A stretch of 64,000 nucleotides of DNA from Flavilitoribacter nigricans DSM 23189 = NBRC 102662. Its GTDB lineage: Bacteria; Bacteroidota; Bacteroidia; Chitinophagales; Saprospiraceae. A model generated the notes under the pieces. It had not been told where the DNA came from, searched no databases, and saw only the letters and a list, made by a program, of their open reading frames with translations. The position numbers and the translations under genes were made by a program. The stretch covers positions 434,001-498,000 of the forward strand of contig NZ_PDUD01000001.1 of assembly GCF_002646595.1 (NCBI RefSeq), read 5' to 3'. Below, piece after piece: positions 10,200 through 17,674 of the stretch; position 1 is the first letter of the stretch; the number at the start of each line of letters is the position of its first letter.

Positions 10200-10267
10200 C
10201 AAAGCTATGGGCATACGGTACGGCAATCGTTCGGATTTAAAATTCCGAACGAATTGCGAACGTTCGG
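10200..10267 (-). promoter_or_regulatory. Candidate promoter with inverted-repeat operator for the MDR gene
   Basis: On the minus strand a -7 box TAGCTTTG (10200-10207) fits TAnnTTTG, with a TTG 16 bases upstream (10224-10226). Upstream of that, CGTTCGGA at 10228-10235 is repeated inverted at 10244-10251, and a third copy forms the palindrome CGAACGTTCG at 10258-10267. Start of transcription would be about 45 bases before the MDR start codon. The regulator is not known; the adjacent AraC-type fusion is a candidate. Confidence 0.5.
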
Positions 10268-10294
10268 TTTGTCACTTACCCATTATCCAAAGTA

Positions 10295-12649
10295 CTACGC
10301 TCCTTCCTGCTGTTGCTTTACCACTTCCTTCCAGTAGGCCCGCGGAGTCTTCCCCATCGACTTTTTGAAAAAGGTATTGAAGACGGTTTTGGAGTTAAAT
10401 CCACATTCGTAGGCAAGGCCCAGGAGGGTGAGATGCTGAAAAGCGGGATCGGCCACTTTGGTCTTGAAGGCTTCCAGCCGATAGGAATTGATATATTCGG
10501 AAAAATTCTGGTCGAAGCCCTCGTTGAGCAACTGGGACATGTGGTTGGGCGGCAGGTCCAGTAATTCAGCCAGGCTACGCAAACTGAGATTGGGATCTAG
10601 ATAAGGCTGTTTTTCCGCCATCAAAGCTTCCAGTTTCCGGGAGTACTGCTCCATTTCTTCCCGGCTGAAGAGCATTTTTTTATACTTCCGGTCGGGTAGA
10701 TCAAAACTGGTCGCTTCGCCCAGCACCTGCTTCATCAATTGCTGGAAACGCGGATCCGGCCACAGGGGTTTGAGCATGGGATCGGCGTAGAGGTAAACGA
10801 TCAGGGGCAGGTGATAATTGACCGCCTGCTCCAGAAGGTTGAGCACCACATCGTGATTGCCCTGCACGGCCCGGCAAAAGATGAGGATATTCATCGCCCT
10901 TTCGAGCAGGCTCGTACTCAAAGCCGCTTCCAGTCGTTTGATGCCACTACTGACTTCAGCTTCATTGCCGAGAGCTGCGTGGGCGATAGTCATTCCGCCC
11001 AGTTTGAGCAGATCGTCTCCATTATCTTCGGGTAGCTTTCGGTAGAATTCCAGACAGTCCTTTTTTCGGTCCAGGCCGATCAGCGCACATCCCCAATACA
11101 GCATGGAAACCTGGAAGCCGGGATTCAGGGCCAGGCCTTTCTCAAAGCAAGTGATGGCCGTTTCAAACTGCTCTTCGCAATAATGGATAAAACCTTTCAG
11201 GTGAAAATTGATCTCCGAGAAGGGATCCATCTGCATTGCGATATCGATATAATGGTGGGCCGCAGCAAATTTCTTTTCGGCCACCAGGATGGACGCCATC
11301 GACTGGTAATAATCGACGATGGGCCGGATCTCCTGTACTTTATTGAGATGTAGGTAGGTAGCTTCCAGATCCCAGTCCTGCAGGAAACTGATCCAGGCCA
11401 GGTTCAACTGGCATTCGGGCAGGTCGGGTTCCAGTTCAATCGCTTTTTCCAGATGAGGTTTTCCCTTGGCGAATCCTTCTTCCGCGGGTATCAGTCCGAT
11501 GGATCCCAGCATAGTATAGCCCTGGTGCATGCCCAGATGGGCCAGAGCAAAATCCGGTTGTTCCTCCAGAATTTCCTCCATGATCGCCAGTCCTTCGTCC
11601 AGATCCGCTTTGGTCATTTTCAGCAGATGATAATGGCCTTTCAGGTAGCGTTTGTAGCCGTCCACCGAAACTTTGGGAGCCTCCACGAGATGATCCTCGA
11701 TATCCAGGTGACCGATCTGTTCCCGCAGCTTATCCGCGATCAACAAACTGATCTCATCCTGCACGGCAAAAATATCGTCCAGGGAGCGATCAAAAGTTTC
11801 GGACCAGAAGTGGTAATCTTCCGCCACGTCGATCAACTGGGCGGTGATACGCATGCGATTGCCGGCCAGGCGAATACTACCCTCGAGCACCGTGGAAACA
11901 TTGAGTTCCCGACCAATCTCGGGGATGGGAATATTCTTTCCCTTAAAGAAAAAGGACGACGTCCGGGACGTAACCTTCAGATTTTTGATCTTGGTCAGCG
12001 CATTGATGATCTCCTCGGTCATGCCATCGCTGAAATATTCATTTTCCTCCCGGGCGCTCATATTCACGAACGGCAGTACCGCAATGGATTTACTCGGCTG
12101 CTTCTGCTTTCCTTTGAGCGCCGACCGCTCCGGTACGATGATGCCGCGGTTCGAAACGGCAAACACTTCCAGAGGATTGTCCACATTTTTAAATTCGAAA
12201 TGACCGAGGGATACCGTGCTGATGTGTGGATGATTCTTCAGTTCGTGGTCCAGGTTACCTGAAATCAGAATGGCACCGGCCACACCCATGCTCTCGATGC
12301 GGGAAGCTACATTAACGCTGTCTCCGTAAATTTCCGTGCCGTCGTAAACGATATCGCCTACATGCAGGCCGACCCGTAAAGGAACGGCCGGTTCGGCGCT
12401 CAGGGCTTTCTGAATAGCGATCGCGCAGGAAACCGCTTCGACACCGCTTTGAAAAATGCTCAGCGAACCATCCCCGAAATACTGTAAGATCTCTCCGTTA
12501 TAGGTCCGGTGTTGTTGTTCAAATACATCACGGTGGCGGACGCGCAGCGCCGTTGCCCGGGCCTCATCCTGTTGCATAATAGCGGTATAGCCCACTATAT
12601 CCGTAAACATAATGGCGGCGAGACGTCGGGTTTTCTGTTCAGCAGGCAT
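10295..12649 (-). CDS. Class III cyclase - TolB-like - TPR - AraC-type HTH fusion regulator
   Basis: A 784-residue protein, start placed at 12649 (MPAEQKTRRLAAIMFTDIVG) because the cyclase fold begins there; an upstream in-frame Met at 12787 would run into the preceding gene. Domains in order: class III nucleotide cyclase (about 8-170) with metal Asp17 and Asp60 and transition-state Asn113 and Arg117; a TolB/FlgO-like segment (about 190-310, SIAVLPFVNMSA); TPR-like helices (about 330-600); and a C-terminal AraC-type double HTH (about 680-775, LAYECGFNSKTVFNTFFKK). The usual purine-binding Lys is Gln56 (LQYFGDG), so substrate preference is uncertain. No membrane segment is visible, so it should be cytoplasmic. 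Whether it makes or only binds a nucleotide is unknown. Confidence 0.85.
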   Translation of the reverse strand: MPAEQKTRRLAAIMFTDIVGYTAIMQQDEARATALRVRHRDVFEQQHRTYNGEILQYFGDGSLSIFQSGVEAVSCAIAIQKALSAEPAVPLRVGLHVGDIVYDGTEIYGDSVNVASRIESMGVAGAILISGNLDHELKNHPHISTVSLGHFEFKNVDNPLEVFAVSNRGIIVPERSALKGKQKQPSKSIAVLPFVNMSAREENEYFSDGMTEEIINALTKIKNLKVTSRTSSFFFKGKNIPIPEIGRELNVSTVLEGSIRLAGNRMRITAQLIDVAEDYHFWSETFDRSLDDIFAVQDEISLLIADKLREQIGHLDIEDHLVEAPKVSVDGYKRYLKGHYHLLKMTKADLDEGLAIMEEILEEQPDFALAHLGMHQGYTMLGSIGLIPAEEGFAKGKPHLEKAIELEPDLPECQLNLAWISFLQDWDLEATYLHLNKVQEIRPIVDYYQSMASILVAEKKFAAAHHYIDIAMQMDPFSEINFHLKGFIHYCEEQFETAITCFEKGLALNPGFQVSMLYWGCALIGLDRKKDCLEFYRKLPEDNGDDLLKLGGMTIAHAALGNEAEVSSGIKRLEAALSTSLLERAMNILIFCRAVQGNHDVVLNLLEQAVNYHLPLIVYLYADPMLKPLWPDPRFQQLMKQVLGEATSFDLPDRKYKKMLFSREEMEQYSRKLEALMAEKQPYLDPNLSLRSLAELLDLPPNHMSQLLNEGFDQNFSEYINSYRLEAFKTKVADPAFQHLTLLGLAYECGFNSKTVFNTFFKKSMGKTPRAYWKEVVKQQQEGA

Positions 12650-12716
12650 GGATAGTGCTTTGGAAAATTTGCCTAAAACTAATAAAAAGGTAAAGATCTG
12701 TCCCTTTCCGGGAGTA

Positions 12717-13685
12717 TCACATTTTAATGATGATCTTTCCGTGGTGTTCGGCCCCGGCAAACCGTTGCAGGGCCATCGGAACTTCACTTAGCGGATAAAC
12801 GCGGTCGATCAAGGGTTTCAGTTTGCCGGTTTCGTAGAGTTCGCGGATCTCCGCCAGATTTTTGTTAGGTTGAAGACTTAGTACTTCGAGGCGTTTCTTC
12901 AGGAACTGGGCGAACCACGGTCCCAGCAGCGTAATCTGCAGGATACGGCTCATAGCACCTCCCACAGTGATGTAGCGACCGTTGGGTTTCAACGCCCGGG
13001 CGTAGTGGGCAATGGATCGATTGGATTTTACGTCCAGGATAAGGTCGTAGGTATTCAGATCGGTTGTAAAGTCTTTCTGCCGGTAATCGATGACCTCATC
13101 GAAGCCCATTTCCCGGAGCATATCGAGTTTTCCGGCGCTATCCACACCGGTGACATGAACATCGTAAAGCCGCGCCATCTGGATGCCCTGGGTGCCGACC
13201 CCACCGCCGGCTCCATTGATGAGGATCTTCTGTCCGGACTTTAAGCCCCCCTTTTCCATTAGACCCTGCCAGGCAAGCATACCGGCGTGGGGAAGTGCAG
13301 CCGCATCCTCAAAACTCATTCCTTCCGGCATATTGATCAGAGCCTTTTCATCCGCACAGACGTATTCGGCAAAGGCCCCAAAACCACTTTCCGACAGATC
13401 ACCGAAAACGGCGTCTCCAACTTCGAAGCGTTTCACGTTTTCACCAACCGCTTCCACCACGCCGGCTACGTCGACTCCCGGAATCGGTACCTGGGGCTTG
13501 CGTAAACCTCCCGTTACTACCCGGATGATGTAGGGTTTGCCCGTTACCAGTCCGAGATCCCAGTCGTTCATGGAGGCCGCAGCCACTTTAATTAAAACTT
13601 CACCTGCTTTGGGCTGGGGAACGGGTACTTCCTGAAATTCCAGTACATCCGGAGAGCCGTACTGCGTATACGTGATGGCTTTCAT
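12717..13685 (-). CDS. NAD(P)-dependent quinone-oxidoreductase-like MDR enzyme (paralogue)
   Basis: A 322-residue zinc-free medium-chain reductase. The start MKAITYTQYGSPDVLEF is typical of the family; the nucleotide motif ILINGAGGGVGTQGIQMAR lies at about residue 150. It is distantly similar to the MDR enzyme at 9144-10148. It is the first gene of the trio and ends 67 bases before the cyclase-AraC regulator starts, so co-transcription is likely. A role in reducing quinones or reactive aldehydes under control of the neighbouring regulator is inference. Confidence 0.88.
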   Translation of the reverse strand: MKAITYTQYGSPDVLEFQEVPVPQPKAGEVLIKVAAASMNDWDLGLVTGKPYIIRVVTGGLRKPQVPIPGVDVAGVVEAVGENVKRFEVGDAVFGDLSESGFGAFAEYVCADEKALINMPEGMSFEDAAALPHAGMLAWQGLMEKGGLKSGQKILINGAGGGVGTQGIQMARLYDVHVTGVDSAGKLDMLREMGFDEVIDYRQKDFTTDLNTYDLILDVKSNRSIAHYARALKPNGRYITVGGAMSRILQITLLGPWFAQFLKKRLEVLSLQPNKNLAEIRELYETGKLKPLIDRVYPLSEVPMALQRFAGAEHHGKIIIKM

Positions 13686-13803
13686 TTTTTTCCCTAAATC
13701 TGGGGAATCCGGTGCGGTCCGACAGGTATTTTCGACGAGTTACTTTTTTTCATGTATGGATAGCTCGCTCTTCGGTTAGGCTCTGCTCCCTGGCATTAGT
13801 CAT

Positions 13804-14001
13804 GCGAATCAGGAGTTAAAAGTCCCGTAGGGACGAGATATAGGTAGACCGTCCAATCATTCGGGAGGTTCAGCGTGCCGTAGGTACGCAATATGGTTTG
13901 ACATGGCGTACCTACGGCACGCTAAGCCGGGAAATAATCATTTTGCTACCTACATTTTGTGCCTAAAGGCACTTTAATTCCAAGTTTAATTCCTGATTGG
14001 C
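13804..14001. repeat. 198-base palindromic intergenic element with three nested hairpins
   Basis: The outer arms 13804-13820 and 13985-14001 match inverted at 15 of 17 positions. Inside them are a hairpin at 13822-13834 (GTCCC-GTA-GGGAC), a central perfect 18-base stem (13872-13889 with 13906-13923) and a hairpin at 13959-13972 (GTGCCT-AA-AGGCAC). The left half and the reverse complement of the right half align along most of their length, so the whole is one imperfect giant palindrome. It fills most of the 13686-14030 gap. No ORF or transposase is present; it resembles a REP/BIME or MITE. Confidence 0.8.
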
Positions 14002-14030
14002 AATAGCCCTTCCACTGCCATCCAGGCTTT

Positions 14031-15620
14031 TTATTCGCGGAATACCCGATAGGGAAAATCTCGTAACGATTGGTCCGCTCCGATGTCGCGGGGTTCACAA
14101 AACCAGACCAGTTTGCCCAGCAGGCTTAATCCTTCCGGGCAATGATCGGCATCCGGATGGGTACGCATAAAGGTGTCCAGCATCCACTGTTGCATTTTTT
14201 CCAATAACTCCGCGTAATCCGGATCTTTGGCCAGGTTTTTGGTTTCCCGCGGATCGTCCGACAGGTGATAAAGCCGTTGATCAATCCCCGAAGGACCATA
14301 TCCGGTCTGGTAGCCGATGCCCAGGTCCCGGCGTCCGGTGGTGAACATATACTTCCACTGGTCGGTACAGATCATGGCCATATTGTCTTCCAGGTATTCG
14401 GAAAAGGTATAGGGTCGGTGCCGATCCCGCTCCTGATCGATCACCGGTATCAGGCTTTTCCCCTGGACTTCCGCAATCGGGTCTTGCGCGATGAGTTCCA
14501 GTAAGGTCGGCACGACATCGATGTATTCCACGAGCGCATCTTCGCGTTCTCCGGCCCGGAAGTTTTTTCCGAGGCGCAGGATCATCGGCTGGTGAACCGC
14601 TTCCTCCCACATGGTGTGCTTTTCGAACCGCTTGTGATCGTTCAGCAAATAGCCGTTGTCACTGATGTAAAGGACTACGGTATTGGTGTCTAGTTGGAGT
14701 TCTTCCAGCCCCTTCAGCACCAAACCGACGTTTTTGTCCATATATTCAGTGGAGTTGTAGTAAGATGCGATGATGCCCCGTCGTTCTGCCTCCGAAAGAT
14801 CTCGAAATTTTTCCGGCACCCAACGATCATCTTCCGGGCTACCGATTGGCATGAACATCCGTTCGGGCCGATATTTCCCGGCGTATTCGATCGGAAAGTA
14901 ATACGGATGATGGGGTTCCTTGAAGGCCAGCCAGACAAAGAAGGGCTTTTCGCCCTGGTTTTTCATAAACTCCACGGCCTGTTGCGCATAGAAAGTGCCC
15001 TCACTCTGTTCATCGTATACCGGATGCGGCAATCCGCGCCAGTTCATCCATTCCGCTACATTGTCCCGCGTGCCTTGGCGATTGTAATATTCCACATCCG
15101 GCAGCGGCAGGGAATCCTGCCGGGCCAGCCACTGGCGGTATTCTTCGGCCTGTACCAGGGTATCGAAGCCATGATCAGGTAATCCGTTTTCGTAGAGCTC
15201 CTGCCAGATCCAGTTATTGAAATGAGATTTTCCAAACAAGGCCGTAGAAAAAGACTGCTCCTGCAGATGTTCTGCAATGGTTACATTTCCATCGTCCGGG
15301 AAGGGTGTAAACAAAAGATTGACGCCGGTGGCGTGTGGATATTTTCCAGTCAGCAAGGAAGCCCGGGAAGCTGAACAGATCGGAGCGTTGCAATACGCTC
15401 TGTCGAAAGTAATCCCCTGCTCCGACAGTTTATCAATATTTGGCGTGCGGATAATGTCATTGCCGTAGGCTCCGGTTACCTTCATCATGTGGTCATCGGC
15501 CAGAATTACGACTACATTTTTCAGATTGAGGGTATCGCGGGGATTTTGGCCGACGGCCGGTCGGGTCTGAAGCGTTAGAAATAACAGACTCGTACTGAGA
15601 ACGGCGAAAAAGTTGCGCAT
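14031..15620 (-). CDS. Secreted S1-type sulfatase
   Basis: A 529-residue alkaline-phosphatase-fold sulfatase. The start at 15620 (MRNFFAVLSTSLLFL) was chosen because it opens a signal peptide ending near PAVGQ; an upstream in-frame Met at 15692 adds a non-signal extension. Metal-binding NVVVILADDH is followed by the sulfatase motif CSASR with Cys82, the residue converted to formylglycine, then LLTGKYP; the distal metal site is YISDNGYLLNDHKRFEKHT. It is of the Cys type, so it needs a formylglycine-generating enzyme or anaerobic maturase encoded elsewhere. It lies downstream of the esterase on the same strand, separated by a hairpin array, and probably removes sulfate from a glycan. Confidence 0.9.
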   Translation of the reverse strand: MRNFFAVLSTSLLFLTLQTRPAVGQNPRDTLNLKNVVVILADDHMMKVTGAYGNDIIRTPNIDKLSEQGITFDRAYCNAPICSASRASLLTGKYPHATGVNLLFTPFPDDGNVTIAEHLQEQSFSTALFGKSHFNNWIWQELYENGLPDHGFDTLVQAEEYRQWLARQDSLPLPDVEYYNRQGTRDNVAEWMNWRGLPHPVYDEQSEGTFYAQQAVEFMKNQGEKPFFVWLAFKEPHHPYYFPIEYAGKYRPERMFMPIGSPEDDRWVPEKFRDLSEAERRGIIASYYNSTEYMDKNVGLVLKGLEELQLDTNTVVLYISDNGYLLNDHKRFEKHTMWEEAVHQPMILRLGKNFRAGEREDALVEYIDVVPTLLELIAQDPIAEVQGKSLIPVIDQERDRHRPYTFSEYLEDNMAMICTDQWKYMFTTGRRDLGIGYQTGYGPSGIDQRLYHLSDDPRETKNLAKDPDYAELLEKMQQWMLDTFMRTHPDADHCPEGLSLLGKLVWFCEPRDIGADQSLRDFPYRVFRE

Positions 15621-15742
15621 GGCTTGAAAAGTTGGGAGGTGAAGGCGGGTGACGGTAAATTCCCGCCCCCGCAAAGTGCTTCTAAAACTCATTTATACTT
15701 TTTGAAGTTCTTTAGGGGGTAACGGAAATTGGGATATCAGGC

Positions 15743-16148
15743 AGACTTTCTAAGTTTTTGAAACTTAGAAAGTCTTAACCATTTGATATTTAGAACTTTA
15801 TCAGCCACTCCTAATCCCTCAATTATTAAACAACCAAAGCATTGGCATCCTGGTCATCGGCCAAAATGACCACCACGTCCTTGATTATTTGAATCGAGAC
15901 AGGCTTTCTAAGTTTTTGAAACTTAGAAAGCCTTAACCAATTGATATTTAGCGCTTTATCAGTCGCTCCTAATACCTCAATTATTAAACGACCAAGGCAT
16001 TGGCATCCTGGTCAGCGGCCAGAGATAGACTTTCTAAGTTTTTGAAACTTAGAAAGTCTTAAACATTTGATATTCAGATTTTTACCAACTACTTCTTACC
16101 ACGCAACTTACCATACAACCAGGCATTTGCATCCTGGTGTTGTTCGGG
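15743..16148 (-). repeat. Three-copy array: hairpin plus esterase 3-prime end
   Basis: Three 33-base perfect hairpins (stem 15, loop 3) lie at 15743-15775, 15901-15933 and 16027-16059. Each is followed, in plus coordinates, by a similar segment of about 87 bases (15776-15862, 15934-16020, 16060-16148). The third of these segments is the actual 3-prime end of the esterase gene (QDANAWLYG); the other two are decayed copies of it (DQDANALVV then stop). The middle hairpin differs from its sisters by a matched pair change that keeps pairing (AGAC/GTCT against AGGC/GCCT). The hairpins can end transcription from the esterase or separate it from the sulfatase. Confidence 0.75.
15826..15900 (-). pseudogene. 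Relic of a sulfatase N-terminus
   Basis: On the minus strand this stretch reads KDVVVILADDQDANALVV and then TAA. KDVVVILADD matches the metal-binding start of the neighbouring sulfatase (NVVVILADDH) in protein and partly in DNA. No start, signal peptide or catalytic Cys is attached. It probably remains from a duplicated or deleted sulfatase gene. The second half may instead derive from the esterase end, making it a chimaera. Confidence 0.4.
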
Positions 16149-17411
16149 AAATGCCCAGTGCGCCGTTTCAGCAAAAACGTGCAGTTCTTTCGGCGATTGG
16201 ATGGAATTGTAAGCGGCATACATGGAGGTCGGTGGGCAAACATTGTCATTATACCCCCAGGAATACCAGCCCGGAACGGTCAGTTGTTTGGCAAAATTGA
16301 CCACGTCGTAATAAGGTGCCACCTTTTTCCAGTTGGGGTGCTCCGCCAGATCGACGTTTTTGAACATATGCGGCCACCCTCCGGCGCGACCTTCCAGATA
16401 ACCAGTTACATCGCACAGAGCCGGGTAGAATGCCGCCAGGTATTTCACTCGTTTATCCAAACCGGCCGTCACAATGGAAAGCGCGCCGCCCTGGCTACCG
16501 CCGGTTACCGCCAGATTCTCCCCGTCGAATTCGGGCATACTGAAAATAAAATCGATCGCACGGACGCAGCCCAGGTAAACCCGTTTGTAGTAGTACTGGT
16601 CGAGATCATCCAGCTTATTGATCTGGTAACCGGCCAGCGCGGCGCGGCCCAACTGGGTGTAGACGTCCGGATCGAGATTAACAGGTATACCGTGGATACC
16701 CACCTTGAGCACGATGAAACCTTCCTCCGCCCGATCATCCCGGTAGTAGGGACGCACGCCGGCACCGGGCACGCCCAGTATGGCGGGATATTTACCGGGC
16801 GCTTTCGGTACCGATAGCATAGCGTAGAAACGGCTGTTGCCCCGCCAGGGTACCAGGGTGACGTTTTGCAGGCTTACGTGGTAGACATCGACCTTCGGCG
16901 TGCAGTATTCCGGCATGAGCGTCAGTTGGGCGTCCATGGGTATCGCCGCCAGTTGTTTTTTGCCTTCCTCCCAGAATTCCACAAAATCATCGGGCATTTC
17001 CACCACGGGCCGGATCGTTTCCGGGGCGAATCCGGCCGTCCCCCAGCCTGAATAAGTGCGACCTTCCCATTCGGCGCGCACCGTACAGCGGAGGAAACCT
17101 CCTGTCGGCATGCTCCCACCCTCGATAGTACCTTCGCCGTCCTTCAGGGTCATGCTGCCTTCTTTAGTGGGGGGCATCTGTTCCGGCCCCAGTTCATAAG
17201 TGACCGAAATACCGGGGATCGGCTGACCGTTCTTCAGAACCTTGACTTTAAAATCGGCCCGTTGTTCCAGCTTGTAGGTCCAGTCCAGCCGGTCCGGGCT
17301 GACGATCACCTCCACCAGTTTTTTGTTGGGCTGGGCCAGCAACAGCGTTGCCGGTATCCAAAATAGTAGCAGACAAAAAGTCCTGATCATTCTCAAACTC
17401 TTGTTTTTCAT
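16089..17411 (-). CDS. Secreted acetylxylan esterase (AXE1)-like hydrolase
   Basis: A 440-residue secreted alpha/beta-hydrolase. The signal peptide ends near residue 26 (ATLLLAQ). An immunoglobulin-like N-terminal part (about 30-130) precedes the AXE1 domain. The catalytic triad is visible: Ser306 in GGSQGG, Asp389 in GYNDNVCPP and His418 in ETAHW. Family members (AXE1, cephalosporin-C deacetylase, CE7) remove acetyl groups from xylan and other sugars. It lies 263 bases downstream of susD behind a terminator, on the same strand, so it belongs to the locus but may have its own promoter. Its 3-prime end has been duplicated twice just downstream. Confidence 0.88.
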   Translation of the reverse strand: MKNKSLRMIRTFCLLLFWIPATLLLAQPNKKLVEVIVSPDRLDWTYKLEQRADFKVKVLKNGQPIPGISVTYELGPEQMPPTKEGSMTLKDGEGTIEGGSMPTGGFLRCTVRAEWEGRTYSGWGTAGFAPETIRPVVEMPDDFVEFWEEGKKQLAAIPMDAQLTLMPEYCTPKVDVYHVSLQNVTLVPWRGNSRFYAMLSVPKAPGKYPAILGVPGAGVRPYYRDDRAEEGFIVLKVGIHGIPVNLDPDVYTQLGRAALAGYQINKLDDLDQYYYKRVYLGCVRAIDFIFSMPEFDGENLAVTGGSQGGALSIVTAGLDKRVKYLAAFYPALCDVTGYLEGRAGGWPHMFKNVDLAEHPNWKKVAPYYDVVNFAKQLTVPGWYSWGYNDNVCPPTSMYAAYNSIQSPKELHVFAETAHWAFPEQHQDANAWLYGKLRGKK

Positions 17412-17519
17412 ATTGTTATTGCCTAATTAAAGTTAATACGGATTCAACTTACAGAAGACGAGATTTCGGGTCGATTGGCGTAGTCGAATACCTAAAAGTT
17501 GGTTCTAAACCGGCATTTC

Positions 17520-17549
17520 AAAAAAAAGGCCACTCCGAATGAAGTGGCC
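17520..17549 (-). terminator. Intrinsic terminator after susD
   Basis: On the minus strand a 7-base stem (arms 17528-17534 and 17543-17549, GGCCACT/AGTGGCC) is followed directly by eight T residues. This is a textbook Rho-independent terminator for the susC-susD transcript. Confidence 0.8.
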
Positions 17550-17674
17550 CCATAGTGTTCAGTTTATGAACCTAAAAGCTTATAAACTTTAGTGAAATAT
17601 GGATGAAAATTTCATTAGTTCGTAATCTACATGAATACATCCAGTTCTAGTTCCTGACATACTGCCCGGGCCGA

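Noticed and set aside
12650-12787. Upstream in-frame start for the cyclase fusion
   Set aside because: It would overlap the end of the preceding oxidoreductase gene by 71 bases and add 46 residues without family similarity.
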